DNA from: Halomonas ventosae
GTDB lineage: Bacteria; Pseudomonadota; Gammaproteobacteria; Pseudomonadales; Halomonadaceae
Length of the DNA stretch: 64,000 bases
NCBI RefSeq assembly: GCF_004361885.1
Contig: NZ_SNWH01000007.1
Coordinates: 62,001 to 126,000, forward strand
Reading direction: 5' to 3'
A program made the translations under genes and the position numbers. The notes beneath the pieces are model-generated. The model was given only the letters and a program-made list of their open reading frames with translations, searched no databases and was not told the DNA's origin. Below are positions 45,063 to 54,242 of this stretch, in pieces. The first letter of the stretch is position 1. Each line of letters begins with the position of its first letter.

Positions 45063-45512
45063 ATGCAGGACAAGATGATCGAGACATTCAACGAGCAGAC
45101 TCGTCAATTCTTCGAGCCGATGCGCAAGCTCAATTCGCTGATGCTGAGCAACATGGAGAAGATGGCCCATTACCAGATGGAGTCCATGAAGCGCTACAGC
45201 CAGATGGGCACCGAGCGCATGCGGGACGCCAGCGAAGTCAGTGATGCCGAGAGCATGCGCGACTTCGGTACGCGTCAGGCGGAGATGATGAATGAGCTCT
45301 CCAAGCAGATGCTCGAGGACGCCAAGGCGATGAGCGAGATGAGCCTGGAGTTCAAGGCTGAACTCGAGAAGCTCTATGCCGAATCCGGCAAGCAGCTCGC
45401 CGAGCAGGCTGAAAAGGCCGGTCAGGCCGCCAAGGGCGAGACAACGAAGTCCGGCGAGAACTCCGATGAGCCCGCTAAGGCCAACAGCCAGTCGACGTCA
45501 CGCAAGCGTTGA
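45063..45512 (+). CDS. phaP: phasin family protein
   Basis: Phasins coat polyhydroxyalkanoate granules and set their number and size. The 149-residue protein is almost wholly helical, with FNEQTRQFFEPMRKLNSLML and a Met-rich amphipathic core (MEKMAHYQMESMKRYSQMGT, FGTRQAEMMNELSKQML). It ends in a Lys/Ser/Asn tail, SQSTSRKR. The sequence fits the Phasin_2-type family. The start MQDKMIETFN follows GGGGGATTCTTC. It lies between the DUF6489-like gene and phaC, with its own promoter. Confidence 0.88.
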   Translation: MQDKMIETFNEQTRQFFEPMRKLNSLMLSNMEKMAHYQMESMKRYSQMGTERMRDASEVSDAESMRDFGTRQAEMMNELSKQMLEDAKAMSEMSLEFKAELEKLYAESGKQLAEQAEKAGQAAKGETTKSGENSDEPAKANSQSTSRKR

Positions 45513-45565
45513 TATCGCATTACTCTGGTGGCGTGCTGTCCGGTACCCGATGACGAGTGCCGGGC

Positions 45566-45623
45566 AGTGTCGTTGTGGGCCATAGTGTCGTTGTGGGCGC
45601 GAGGCGATAGTGTCTTTGTGGGC
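45566..45623. repeat. three 15-bp direct repeats upstream of phaC
   Basis: AGTGTCGTTGTGGGC occurs at 45566-45580 and 45584-45598, and with one change (AGTGTCTTTGTGGGC) at 45609-45623. Centre spacings are 18 and 25 bases. They lie 120-175 bases before the phaC start, in the phaP-phaC gap. Confidence 0.75.
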
Positions 45624-45680
45624 CATGTCTTGCCTGGCGCAAGTTGATGCGATGCTAGCCGTAGATGGCCGAGGGCCGGT

Positions 45681-45717
45681 GCCTGGCTGTCAGGCATACC
45701 GACCTTCATGATGAAGG
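45681..45717. promoter_or_regulatory. two inverted repeats just upstream of phaC
   Basis: GCCTG-GCTGT-CAGGC (45681-45695) and CCTTCAT-G-ATGAAGG (45703-45717) stand in tandem, and a further CCTTCAT begins at 45718. They end about 10 bases before the CAGGAGAGG ribosome site. They could be operators or leader hairpins. Confidence 0.4.
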
Positions 45718-45742
45718 CCTTCATGATTAACAGGAGAGGTCA

Positions 45743-47584
45743 ATGCAGTCAGCGGTGCAAGCACCGACACCGAACGAGCTCGAGGCGTGGCATGGCCGGC
45801 TCGTTGTGATCGGCGAGGAGTACAAGGCCCTGATGCAGGATCTGCTGGAGCGCATGGTACCCAGCGATGCTGCGGAATCGGTCTATGAAGACATGCATCA
45901 GAGCTTCCAGGCCGGTGCCCAGTCGCTGATGCAGAATCCGCCCCTGCTATGGCAGGCCCAGTCCCGGCTGCTACAGGATCAATACCAGCTGTGGTTGCAG
46001 TCGCTGCGTGGCCTCGCTGGTGAAGAGGTCGAGCCGCTGATCACACCAGACAAGGGCGATCGCCGCTTCAAGGACGATGCCTGGCGCGACGATCCTTATT
46101 ATCGGGCGATCATGCAGCAGTACCTGCTGTTCTCGCGCATGGTGGAAGAGCTGATCGAGCGCCTGGATGGCCTCTCGGAAGACCAGAAGCGCAATCTCAG
46201 CTTCTACGCGCGCCAGCTGGTCAACGCCATGGCGCCAACCAATTTCGTCGCCACCAATCCCGAGGTGCTGCGCAAGACTATTGAGACCCGCGGCCAGAAC
46301 TTGGTCGAGGGCCTGGCCCGGCTGCGCAAGGATCTGGCCAACTCCGCCGAGGGACTCAATGTCACCATGACCGATCGCAGCGCCTTCGCGATCGGTGAAA
46401 ACATCGCCGTCACCCCGGGAGCGGTGATCTATCAGAATGAGCTGATCCAGCTGATCCAGTACACGCCCAGTACCGAGCAGGTCTACAAGACCCCGCTGCT
46501 GGTGGTGCCGCCCTGGATCAACAAGTACTACATCCTTGACCTTCGTCAGGATAACTCCCTGGTGCGCTGGCTGGTGGAGCAGGGACACACCGTCTTTCTG
46601 ATCTCCTGGCGCAACCCTGGCCCCGAGCAGCGTGACCTGACCTGGGCCGATTACATGCAGATGGGGCCCATCGCCGCTATGGAGGCCATCGAGCAGGCCA
46701 CCGGCGAGAAGTCGGTCAACCTATTGAGTTATTGCATTGGCGGAACTCTGGCCGCCTCGACCGTGGCTTACCTGACCAGCACCCGGCGTGGCCGCAAGGT
46801 CAAGTCGGTCACCTACATGGCCACCCTCCAGGATTTCCGCGACCCAGGCGATATCGGTGTCTTCCTCTCCGAGCGGGTGCTCGAGGGCATCGAGGCTCAG
46901 CTAGAGCGCGATGGCTATCTCGACGGTCGGGTCATGGCTTACTCCTTCAACCTGCTGCGCGAAAACGACCTTTTCTGGTCCTTCTACATTAACAACTACC
47001 TGAAAGGCGATGCACCAGCACCCTTCGACCTGCTCTATTGGAATACCGATGGCACCAACCTGCCGGCGGGTACGCATGCCTGGTACTTGCGGCACATGTA
47101 CATGGAGAACCGCCTGGTCCAGCCGGGTGGCATCGAGCTCGACGGGGTCAAGATCGATCTGCGCAAGATATCCACGCCGAGCTATTTCATCTCCACCAAG
47201 GAGGATCACATCGCCAAGTGGAACAGCACCTATTACGGCGCCTTGTTGCCCAAGGGGCCGGTCAAGTTCGTACTGGGCGGCTCCGGCCATATCGCCGGGA
47301 TTGTCAATCCGCCCAGCAAAAACAAGTACGGCTACTGGACCAATGATGCGCTCCCGGAGACTCATGAGGAGTGGCTCGAGGGTGCCGAGCAGCATGAGGG
47401 CTCCTGGTGGCCGCACTGGCAGGCGTGGATGACCGAGAATGGCTATGTGGACACCGAGAAGCTGGTGCCGGCACGCCAACCCGGTGATGGTGAGCTGGAG
47501 ATCCTCGAGCCGGCTCCGGGGCGCTATGTGCGCATGACCATTCCCGAGGTGCTGGGAGAAGCCTCGACTTCGTCGGAAACCTGA
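45743..47584 (+). CDS. phaC: class I polyhydroxyalkanoate synthase
   Basis: PhaC polymerises 3-hydroxyacyl-CoA to polyester on the granule surface. The 613-residue protein has the N-terminal PhaC_N region (about 90-260), then an alpha/beta-hydrolase core. The catalytic Cys331 sits in LLSYCIGGTLAAS, where the usual first Gly of the GxCxG lipase-like box is Ser329. The Asp is in FISTKEDHIAKW and the His in GGSGHIAGIVNPP. Single-subunit length, without phaE or phaR subunits, gives class I. I recall Halomonas synthases having the same SxCxG box. A strong AGGAGAGG precedes the start. Confidence 0.95.
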   Translation: MQSAVQAPTPNELEAWHGRLVVIGEEYKALMQDLLERMVPSDAAESVYEDMHQSFQAGAQSLMQNPPLLWQAQSRLLQDQYQLWLQSLRGLAGEEVEPLITPDKGDRRFKDDAWRDDPYYRAIMQQYLLFSRMVEELIERLDGLSEDQKRNLSFYARQLVNAMAPTNFVATNPEVLRKTIETRGQNLVEGLARLRKDLANSAEGLNVTMTDRSAFAIGENIAVTPGAVIYQNELIQLIQYTPSTEQVYKTPLLVVPPWINKYYILDLRQDNSLVRWLVEQGHTVFLISWRNPGPEQRDLTWADYMQMGPIAAMEAIEQATGEKSVNLLSYCIGGTLAASTVAYLTSTRRGRKVKSVTYMATLQDFRDPGDIGVFLSERVLEGIEAQLERDGYLDGRVMAYSFNLLRENDLFWSFYINNYLKGDAPAPFDLLYWNTDGTNLPAGTHAWYLRHMYMENRLVQPGGIELDGVKIDLRKISTPSYFISTKEDHIAKWNSTYYGALLPKGPVKFVLGGSGHIAGIVNPPSKNKYGYWTNDALPETHEEWLEGAEQHEGSWWPHWQAWMTENGYVDTEKLVPARQPGDGELEILEPAPGRYVRMTIPEVLGEASTSSET

Positions 47585-47697
47585 AGCTGAAAGTGCGGCG
47601 CTCCGCGCCTAGAAGCTTGAAGAGAACCCCTCGTAGCCTGGCTGCGGGGGTTTTTTATGTTCCAGCGGAAGCCCTGGCTTCGAGCTTACGGCTTCCG
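47582..47697. repeat. inverted heptamer repeat element between phaC and lnt
   Basis: The left arm is TGAAGC and TGAAAGT, the 15-nt hairpin GCGGCGCTCCGCGCC (47595-47609), then TAGAAGC and TTGAAGA (47610-47623). The right arm is GCTTCGA, GCTTACG and GCTTCCG (47677-47697) in register. Order and hairpin match the element at 2771-2870. The lnt stop codon lies in GCTTACG and the phaC stop overlaps the first left heptad. An intrinsic terminator sits between the arms. Confidence 0.82.
47624..47656 (+). terminator. intrinsic terminator after phaC
   Basis: AACCCC and GTAGCC pair with GGCTGC (one G-U) and GGGGTT, followed by a run of six T (47651-47656). The hairpin is nested between the heptamer arms. 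Confidence 0.85.
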
Positions 47698-49149
47698 GCG
47701 CAGCTGGAGTCCCGCCAGCACCATTAGGGCGGCGAGCAGCCAGGTTGGCCAACTGCCGGTGCGGGTGAAGGGGGTGAGGCCTTGCATGGGGGTAACCTCG
47801 CCGACGAGGACTGCGGTCTCGAACTGCGCTGTCCTGGCGATGACCTTGCCTCGTGCGTCGATCAGCGCGGTGACACCGTTGCTGGTGGCGCGCACCACCG
47901 GGCGGCCGTTCTCCAGCGCCCGCAGGCGGGCCATCTGCAAGTGCTGCAGCGGGCCGAGGGAAGCGCCGAACCAGGTGTCGTTAGAGAGCGTGAGCAGCAG
48001 CTCGGCGTCGCGGGCCCGCGCTGCCACCAGGTCGGCATAGATGATCTCATAGCAGATGGCATTGCCGATGGTTAGCCCTCCGACGCGGATTGGCGCCTGG
48101 TCGGCGGGGCCCGGGACCATGGTCGGTGCCGGCAGGTCGAAGAAGGCGATGGCGCCGCGCAGCAGGCTCTCCAGGGGCAGATACTCGCCGAACGGGACCA
48201 GGTGGGCCTTGCGATACTCGCCTTCCACGTCGCCACGGCCGATGACGCTGTTGTAGTAGCGTCCGTCGTCACGCTGCAGGATGCCGGTGAGCAGGGTGGT
48301 ATGCGCTGGAAGGCTGGCTCGGGCACGCTCGAGGTAGGGGGCGGCCTGGTCCTCGAACATGGGCAGGGCGGCCTCAGGCCAGATCACCAGGTCGACGTTA
48401 TCATCGAGCTCGCGGGTCAGCTCAAGGTAGGTGTCGATGGCGCGACGCTGCCCTTCGGGAGTCCACTTGATCAGCTGGGGGAGGTTGCCCTGGAGCAGGG
48501 CAACCCGCACCGGCTCGCCGGCGGGTGTCGTCCACTGGGCAGGCAGGGCCAGTGGCACCAGCCACAGTGCGGCGAGCGGCGCGGCGGCCCAGGCGCGGCG
48601 TCGAAGGAGCTCGACGCCGAGGCTGCCGGTGAGGGCGGTGATCAGCGTCAGCAGGTAGACCCCGCCCACCGGCGCCCAGGGGGCGAGCGGCGCATCCACC
48701 TGGGCAGTGCCCAGCAGCAGCCAGGGGAAACCGGTGAATAGCCAGGTGCGCAGCCACTCCCCCAGCACCCAAGCGCCCGCGAAGCTCAGCGCTGCCAGGC
48801 GCGGCCCACACAGCCACCGGTAGAGCCAGAAGGTGAGGGCGAAGAACAGCGCCAGGCCGGCAACGAACAAGCCCGTTAGCAACAGCGCCAGGGGCACCCC
48901 GGTGTAGCCGTAGTCATGGATCGAGACATAGACCCAGGAGGCCCCGGAACCAAACAGACCCAGCCCGTAGCACCCGCCGCGTAGGGCCGCCTGGCCGGGT
49001 CTCAGGGACGGCAAGCCGAGGTAGACCAGGCCGGCAGCCACCGGGCCCAGCCACCAGAGCGAGAAGGGCGCAGTACTCAGGGTAGTGAGGCAGCCGGCGA
49101 CCAGCGCCGCCAGGCAGCCCGCTACCATCTTCAGTCGAGCGTCAGCCAT
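47686..49149 (-). CDS. lnt: apolipoprotein N-acyltransferase
   Basis: Lnt adds the third acyl chain to the N-terminal Cys of lipoproteins at the inner membrane. The 487-residue protein has six to seven hydrophobic segments in the first 200 residues, then a nitrilase-like periplasmic domain (about 215-455). The triad is visible: Glu in LVIWPEAALPMF, Lys in YRKAHLVPFGEYLPL, and Cys in GNAICYEIIYAD. A last membrane segment (TWLLAALMVLAGLQL) ends the protein. The final Lys-Pro-stop is encoded by the heptamer repeat. corC lies 31 bases upstream. Confidence 0.95.
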   Translation of the reverse strand: MADARLKMVAGCLAALVAGCLTTLSTAPFSLWWLGPVAAGLVYLGLPSLRPGQAALRGGCYGLGLFGSGASWVYVSIHDYGYTGVPLALLLTGLFVAGLALFFALTFWLYRWLCGPRLAALSFAGAWVLGEWLRTWLFTGFPWLLLGTAQVDAPLAPWAPVGGVYLLTLITALTGSLGVELLRRRAWAAAPLAALWLVPLALPAQWTTPAGEPVRVALLQGNLPQLIKWTPEGQRRAIDTYLELTRELDDNVDLVIWPEAALPMFEDQAAPYLERARASLPAHTTLLTGILQRDDGRYYNSVIGRGDVEGEYRKAHLVPFGEYLPLESLLRGAIAFFDLPAPTMVPGPADQAPIRVGGLTIGNAICYEIIYADLVAARARDAELLLTLSNDTWFGASLGPLQHLQMARLRALENGRPVVRATSNGVTALIDARGKVIARTAQFETAVLVGEVTPMQGLTPFTRTGSWPTWLLAALMVLAGLQLRRKP

Positions 49150-49180
49150 GCAGTCCATCCGTGGTCATCAGGTGGTGGCG

Positions 49181-50050
49181 TCACTCCTCGGCGTCTTGCT
49201 CGCAGGGCTCGGCCTCGAGCAGGCGAATGCGGCGGTTGTCGGCATTGAGAACGGTGAAGCGCCAGCCGCCGATCTCGGTGTGTTCACCGCGCCCTGGCAG
49301 GTGGCCGAAACGCTGCATCACCAGGCCGCCCAGGGTATCGAACTCGTCGTCCGAAAAGCGGGTACCGAAGCGATCGTTGAAATCCTCGATGGTGGTCAGG
49401 GCACGGATCGCATAGCGATCCTTTGCCAGTTCGCGGATATCGATCTCCTCGTCGATGTCGTGTTCATCCTCTATTTCGCCGACGATCTCCTCGAGGATGT
49501 CCTCGATGGTGACGATGCCCGCCGTGCCGCCATACTCGTCTACCACCACCGCCATATGGTTGCGGGTATCCTGGAACTCCTTGAGTAGGCTGTTGAGACG
49601 CTTGGATTCGGGTACGAACATGGCCGGTCGCAGCACCTCGTCGAGCTGAAAGGGTACGCCATTCTGCTGGCCGCCTTGCAGCAGCGGCAGCAGGTCCTTG
49701 GCCAGCAGGATTCCCTTGACCTCATCGAGGTTCTCACCGATCACCGGATAGCGGGAATGGCCGGTCTCGAGTATCACCGGCAGGTACTCCTCGAAGGGCT
49801 GGTCGAGGGCGATGGCGGTGATCTGGGAGCGTGGGATGAGGATCTCGCGCACCTGCTGGTCGCTGATGTTCAGGGCGCCCTCGATGATCATCATGGCGTC
49901 CTGATCGAGCTTGAGGCGGGCGCCTGCCTGGCGCAGGAACTCCAGCAGTTCGTCGCGGGAGCTGGGCTCGTCGTTGTCGCTGGACAGGGCACTGAACAGC
50001 TTGTCGAGCCAGGACTTGCTACCCTGGCTGCTCGATCGGTCTTCGCTCAT
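49181..50050 (-). CDS. corC: CorC/HlyC-family protein with CBS pair
   Basis: This 289-residue cytoplasmic protein has two CBS domains (about 70-200, with [20 protein letters not shown] and [20 protein letters not shown]) and a C-terminal CorC_HlyC domain (about 210-285). E. coli CorC (YbeX) is linked to Mg2+/Co2+ efflux and has been tied to ribosome maturation. The acidic segment [16 protein letters not shown] is notable. No DUF21 membrane domain is present, so this is the soluble form. It sits between ybeY (4-base overlap) and lnt, the standard operon order. Confidence 0.92.
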   Translation of the reverse strand: MSEDRSSSQGSKSWLDKLFSALSSDNDEPSSRDELLEFLRQAGARLKLDQDAMMIIEGALNISDQQVREILIPRSQITAIALDQPFEEYLPVILETGHSRYPVIGENLDEVKGILLAKDLLPLLQGGQQNGVPFQLDEVLRPAMFVPESKRLNSLLKEFQDTRNHMAVVVDEYGGTAGIVTIEDILEEIVGEIEDEHDIDEEIDIRELAKDRYAIRALTTIEDFNDRFGTRFSDDEFDTLGGLVMQRFGHLPGRGEHTEIGGWRFTVLNADNRRIRLLEAEPCEQDAEE

Positions 50051-50550
50051 GCGTCAGCTCTCTCGTCCTCGGTGTCGGAATCGCGATTCGACGGCGCATA
50101 GGGATCGGCAAATCCCAGCGACGCGAGTATCTCACGCTCGAGGGTCTCCATGGCCTCGGCTTCGTCGTCCTCGAGATGATCATGCCCCAGCAGGTGCAGG
50201 GTGCCATGGACCACCATGTGAGCGTAGTGAGCATGCCGCGACTTGTCCTGCTCCGCCGCCTCGCGGACCACCACCGGGTGGCAGATCACCAGATCGCCCA
50301 GTAGTGGCAGGCTGACCCCAGGCGGGCTCTCGAAAGGGAAGGAGAGCACGTTGGTGGATGCATTGCGGTGGCGATAGCGGTGATTGAGGGCCTGGCTCTC
50401 GGCCGCGTCGACGAAACGAATGGTGAGCTCGTGGCGAGGCTCGTCGGCCTGGCGCCCCAAGACCGCGGCCACCCACGCCTCGAGCTCGGCCTGGGAAGGC
50501 AGGCCGTCGGCCACAATGGTCACCTGACGGTCGATGAGCGGCAGGTTCAT
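50047..50550 (-). CDS. ybeY: endoribonuclease YbeY
   Basis: YbeY is a zinc-dependent endoribonuclease needed for 16S rRNA 3'-end maturation and 70S quality control. The 167-residue protein has the invariant Arg region [20 protein letters not shown] and the zinc motif [21 protein letters not shown] (H-x3-H-x5-H, quoted for [11 protein letters not shown]). Length is near E. coli YbeY (155). Overlaps of four bases with phoH upstream and corC downstream indicate tight translational coupling. Confidence 0.95.
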   Translation of the reverse strand: MNLPLIDRQVTIVADGLPSQAELEAWVAAVLGRQADEPRHELTIRFVDAAESQALNHRYRHRNASTNVLSFPFESPPGVSLPLLGDLVICHPVVVREAAEQDKSRHAHYAHMVVHGTLHLLGHDHLEDDEAEAMETLEREILASLGFADPYAPSNRDSDTEDERADA

Positions 50551-51644
50551 GAGTCGACGTGCCCCGGGGCGTCATGGCGCTGCTTGTCCTGGCGGACGCG
50601 CTCCAGGCGTTCCTGACGCAGGGCCTCGCGCTCCTCGCGGTGGGCGCGCTCGGAGGCCTCCTCTTTGGCCTCGAAGTGGTCATAGGCCTCGATGATGCGC
50701 TGCACCAGTGGATGGCGCACCACGTCTTTGGCGGCGAAGTGGGTGACGCCGATACCCGGGGTTCCCTTGAGCACCTCGAGCACCTGGATCAGCCCCGAGG
50801 TCTGCCCGCGCGGCAGGTCGACCTGGGTGACGTCGCCGGTGATCACTGCCGTGGAGCCGAAGCCGATGCGGGTCAAAAACATCTTCATCTGCTCGCGGGT
50901 GGTGTTCTGGCTCTCGTCGAGGATGATGAAGGCGTTGTTGAGGGTGCGCCCGCGCATGTAGGCAAGCGGGGCGATCTCGATCACCTGACGCTCGATCAGC
51001 TTGGCCACCTGCTCGAAGCCGATCATCTCGTAGAGGGCATCGTAGAGGGGGCGCAGGTAAGGATCGATCTTCTGGGCCAGGTCGCCGGGCAGGAAGCCGA
51101 GCTTTTCGCCCGCCTCCACGGCGGGGCGCACCAGCAGGATGCGGCGCACCTCCTGCTGGTTGAGGGCCTCCACCGCGGCGGCCACGGCGAGGTAGGTCTT
51201 GCCGGTGCCCGCCGGGCCGATACCGAAGTTAATATCGTGGGCGCGGATGCTCTGCACATAGCTCTGCTGGTTGAGGCCGCGGGGCTTGATCAGGGTGCGC
51301 GGGGTGCGCAGCAGCACCTCATCATCCGGCTCGCCGCTTGTCTCCTCGTCCAGCGCCTCCAGGCCCGACTCCTGCAGGAAGAGATGCACGGTGTCCGGAT
51401 CCAAGTCGCTGGCCTCGGTCTCGCGGTAGAGTTGTTCCAGCACGTTGGCGGCCGCCTTGACCCGCTGGGTGGGGCCGGCGAGCTGGAAGATGTTGCCGCG
51501 GTTGCGAAGCGTGATGCCAAGCCGCGATTCGATCAGCTTGAGGTGCTCGTCACGCTGGCCGCAGAGGTTGGCGAGGCGACGCGGGTCGTTGGGCTCAAGG
51601 TTCAGGGTAATGATGCGGTTGGCCGGAGAGGATGGCTGGCTCAA
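50547..51644 (-). CDS. ybeZ: PhoH-family ATPase (YbeZ)
   Basis: YbeZ is a PhoH-type P-loop NTPase that interacts with YbeY. The 365-residue protein has an N-terminal KH-like region (about 20-95, [18 protein letters not shown]) and the ATPase core (about 125-330) with [20 protein letters not shown] and [21 protein letters not shown] highly charged tail of Arg, Glu and Gln (about 335-365) ends it. The start is read as TTG at 51644 ([18 protein letters not shown]) because that aligns with the family start; AGGGA lies about 11 bases upstream. The frame remains open further upstream, without family likeness. Confidence 0.9.
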   Translation of the reverse strand: MSQPSSPANRIITLNLEPNDPRRLANLCGQRDEHLKLIESRLGITLRNRGNIFQLAGPTQRVKAAANVLEQLYRETEASDLDPDTVHLFLQESGLEALDEETSGEPDDEVLLRTPRTLIKPRGLNQQSYVQSIRAHDINFGIGPAGTGKTYLAVAAAVEALNQQEVRRILLVRPAVEAGEKLGFLPGDLAQKIDPYLRPLYDALYEMIGFEQVAKLIERQVIEIAPLAYMRGRTLNNAFIILDESQNTTREQMKMFLTRIGFGSTAVITGDVTQVDLPRGQTSGLIQVLEVLKGTPGIGVTHFAAKDVVRHPLVQRIIEAYDHFEAKEEASERAHREEREALRQERLERVRQDKQRHDAPGHVDS

Positions 51645-51855
51645 GACAGAGGAATCCCTGCAGGATGAATGTAGTGTCAGCTTACTGCCCCGGTGGTGAC
51701 CGGGGCAACGCATACACCGCAGAGAAGGGCTCAGCGCTGATCCATGGCAAGCCTCAAGCCTGCGGCTGAGACCCTCGAGGCGGCGATGAGGCCATTGCTG
51801 GCTCAGAGGCGTGCTCATCGGCTCGGCTCACCCGCTGGCACGCATGTCGCGTCAG

Positions 51856-53199
51856 TCAGTAGGCCGCCGGCGAGGCGAGCTCGCCGCGCAGCGAGTTGGG
51901 CAGCGCCTCGCTGATCTCCACATCGACGAAGAGACCGATCAGCTCGAAGGGATTGGCGGCAGGGAAGTTGACCACGCGGTTGTTCTCGGTGCGCCCAGAG
52001 AGCTGGCCCGGATCCCGTGGCGAGAAGCCGGTGACCAGAATGCGCTGAGTGGTGCCCACCATGCGCCGACTGATCTGCATCGCCTGCTGATTGATACGCT
52101 CCTGCAGGATTGCCAGGCGCTGTTTCTTGACGCTTGGCGGGGTCTCGTCGGCAAGGCTGGCTGCCGGCGTGCCGGGACGCGCCGAGTAGACGAAACTGAA
52201 GGAGTGGTCGAAGCCGATACGCTGGATCAGCTCCATGGTGGCCTCGAAGTCTGCCTCGGTCTCGCCGGGGAAGCCGATGATGAAGTCCGAGGAGAAGCTG
52301 ATATCCGGGCGCAGCGCACGGATGCGCTCCAGCTTCTCGACGTATGCCTCGACACGGTGGCCGCGCTTCATCGCCGCCAGGATGCGGTCGGAGCCAGCCT
52401 GAACGGGGAGGTGCAGGTGGCTGACCAGTTCGGGAATCTCTGCGTAGGCCTCAATCAGGCTGTCGGAGAACTCCACCGGGTGGGAGGTGGTGAAGCGGAT
52501 GCGGTCGATACCCTCCACCGCCGCCACGCAAGCGATCAGCTCGGCCAGGTCGATCTCGTCGCCGAGGCGGTTCTCGCCGCGGTAGGCGTTGACGTTCTGC
52601 CCCAGCAGATTGATCTCTCGCACGCCCTGATCGGCGAGGTGGATCACCTCGTCCATCACCGCCTCGAAGGGCCGCGAGACTTCTTCGCCGCGGGTGTAGG
52701 GCACGACGCAGAAGGTGCAATACTTGGAGCAGCCCTCCATCACCGAGACGAAGGCGGTGGCGCCGTCGGCGCTGGGCTTGGGCAGATGGTCGAACTTCTC
52801 GATCTCGGGGAAAGTGACATCGACCACCGAGATCTGGTCGTTATGCCGCGAGTCGAGCATCGATGGTACCCGATGCAGGGTCTGCGGGCCGAACACCATG
52901 TCGACATGGGGAGCACGCTTGCGCAGCGCTTCACCCTCCTGACTGGCCACACAGCCACCGACGCCGATCACCAGGTCGGGCTTGGCTTGCTTGAGCTTCT
53001 TCCAGCGGCCGAGCTGGTGGAAGACCTTCTCTTGGGCCTTTTCACGGATCGAGCAGGTGTTGAGCAGCAGGACGTCGGCATCGTGCTCGTCGTCGGTGAG
53101 CTCGAGCTGGTGGGATTCGCCGAGCAGATCCGCCATGCGCGCGGAGTCGTACTCGTTCATCTGGCAGCCATGTGTCTTGATGAAGAGTTTCTTCGCCAT
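51856..53199 (-). CDS. miaB: tRNA-2-methylthio-N6-dimethylallyladenosine synthase MiaB
   Basis: MiaB is a radical-SAM methylthiotransferase that converts i6A37 (made by MiaA, 9849-10787) to ms2i6A37. The 447-residue protein has the UPF0004 domain with three Cys ([29 protein letters not shown]) for the auxiliary [4Fe-4S] cluster. The radical-SAM motif [19 protein letters not shown] lies near residue 153, and a C-terminal TRAM domain (about 378-442) follows. Shine-Dalgarno is not obvious. A perfect TATAAT lies about 95 bases upstream of the start. The gene heads the miaB-ybeZ-ybeY-corC-lnt operon. Confidence 0.96.
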   Translation of the reverse strand: MAKKLFIKTHGCQMNEYDSARMADLLGESHQLELTDDEHDADVLLLNTCSIREKAQEKVFHQLGRWKKLKQAKPDLVIGVGGCVASQEGEALRKRAPHVDMVFGPQTLHRVPSMLDSRHNDQISVVDVTFPEIEKFDHLPKPSADGATAFVSVMEGCSKYCTFCVVPYTRGEEVSRPFEAVMDEVIHLADQGVREINLLGQNVNAYRGENRLGDEIDLAELIACVAAVEGIDRIRFTTSHPVEFSDSLIEAYAEIPELVSHLHLPVQAGSDRILAAMKRGHRVEAYVEKLERIRALRPDISFSSDFIIGFPGETEADFEATMELIQRIGFDHSFSFVYSARPGTPAASLADETPPSVKKQRLAILQERINQQAMQISRRMVGTTQRILVTGFSPRDPGQLSGRTENNRVVNFPAANPFELIGLFVDVEISEALPNSLRGELASPAAY

Positions 53200-53292
53200 A
53201 AGAATAGGTCGCGGCAACTGGCGCGACGATGCACCGGTGGATGAGCATTGGGTTTGCAAGTGGCCGAATGACCACCTCTGACAAGGCGATTC

Positions 53293-53298
53293 ATTATA
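53293..53298 (-). promoter_or_regulatory. TATAAT promoter element for the miaB operon
   Basis: A consensus TATAAT is read on the minus strand, with TGGCCC 17 bases upstream as a poor -35. The predicted leader before the miaB ATG is about 87 bases. Confidence 0.5.
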
Positions 53299-53462
53299 CG
53301 CCCCGGCCGCCTTCGGGGCCAGCCGCCGCCAGCAGCGGCTGTGGTATTCTGTGCCCCTTATACGGCACGGGCGGGGCGTGCCCTGGTCAGAAAGTGAGCG
53401 GCAGCGGCGCAGGGCGTCAGGCATGCCGACTGACAGGAGCTTTTCAGCGGTTTTCCCGAGGG

Positions 53463-53485
53463 TTATCCACCGTCGCTGTGGACAA
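53463..53485. promoter_or_regulatory. inverted pair of DnaA-box-like sites
   Basis: TTATCCACC (53463-53471) and, inverted after GTCGC, TGTGGACAA (53477-53485; TTGTCCACA on the other strand). Each differs from the DnaA box TTATCCACA at one position. No other clustered boxes or AT-rich unwinding region are nearby, so this is not an origin. Confidence 0.4.
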
Positions 53486-53596
53486 ACCCATACCACGAAC
53501 ATCAGCATCGCCGCCGTGGCCCGCAGAACCGCCCCCCAGCGGGCGATCCATGTGCAAGAGCCGCGACGCGCGAGGCTTGGACAGCCAGGATAACGC

Positions 53597-54223
53597 ATGA
53601 CGATACAAAGACTCAGAACCCTGACACTGGGCGTGGCGCTCGCCACGCTCTCACCTCTGGCGCTTGCCCAGCAGGCCGACGGTGCCGCCTGGGTCTCTGA
53701 CGAGCTCACCACCTACGTCCGCAGCGGCCCCACCGACGGCTACCGAATCATTGGCACCCTGACCGCCGGCGAACCGGTGACGGTTCTGGAGACCAGCGGT
53801 GACTACAGTCGAGTGCGGGATTCTGAGGGCGATACCGTCTGGGTGCTAAGCAGTGAGCTTCAGGATACTCCCAGCGCTCAGCAACAGCTGCCGGCGCTGG
53901 AAGCTCGGGTGGAGGAGCTGACCGAGAAGCTTGCCAATATCAATGACACCTGGCAGAACCGGACCGCCTCGATGACCGAGACCCTGAAGGTTCGCGAGCA
54001 ACGCATCGCCGAGCTCGAGGCTCGCAATGCGGCGCTCGAAGCGGAGACCGAACAGTCGCGCGCCACCATCCGCGCGCTCCAGGCGCGTCTGGACACTCAG
54101 GAAGAGGATCTGCTGATGCGCTACTTCATGTACGGTGGTGGGGTGGCGGGGGCCGGCCTGCTGGTGGGGCTGATCGTGCCTCATCTGCCACGGCGGAGGC
54201 GCAAGCGCGATCGCTGGTTCTGA
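53597..54223 (+). CDS. SH3-domain, coiled-coil membrane protein (YgiM/TIGR04211 type)
   Basis: This 208-residue protein is anchored in the inner membrane by its C-terminus. A signal peptide ([20 protein letters not shown], cleavage likely after ALAQ) precedes a bacterial SH3 domain (about 28-92, [20 protein letters not shown]). A coiled coil follows (about 98-170, [34 protein letters not shown]), then one membrane helix (about 177-197, [18 protein letters not shown]) and a basic tail [10 protein letters not shown]. The layout matches E. coli YgiM (206 residues). Function is unknown. It is 19 bases upstream of tpm. Confidence 0.88.
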   Translation: MTIQRLRTLTLGVALATLSPLALAQQADGAAWVSDELTTYVRSGPTDGYRIIGTLTAGEPVTVLETSGDYSRVRDSEGDTVWVLSSELQDTPSAQQQLPALEARVEELTEKLANINDTWQNRTASMTETLKVREQRIAELEARNAALEAETEQSRATIRALQARLDTQEEDLLMRYFMYGGGVAGAGLLVGLIVPHLPRRRRKRDRWF

Positions 54224-54242
54224 CGCCGTTTCGGCGGGAGGA

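Larger units (their letters stand above)
53200..53596. other. 397-bp gene-free region between miaB and the SH3-domain gene
   Basis: This region holds the miaB promoter (53293-53298), an extended -10 on the plus strand (TGGTATTCT, 53342-53350) and a pair of DnaA-box-like sequences (53463-53485). Plus-strand open frames here encode Arg/Pro-rich sequence with no family likeness, so I call no gene. Confidence 0.6.

Noticed and set aside
53463-53485. replication origin
   Set aside because: There are only two DnaA-like boxes, no AT-rich unwinding region and no dnaA, gidA or parAB genes nearby.
53229-53600. plus-strand frames of 80-123 codons upstream of the SH3-domain gene
   Set aside because: They are rich in Arg, Pro and Ser with no family likeness, lack a good ribosome site and cross the miaB promoter region.
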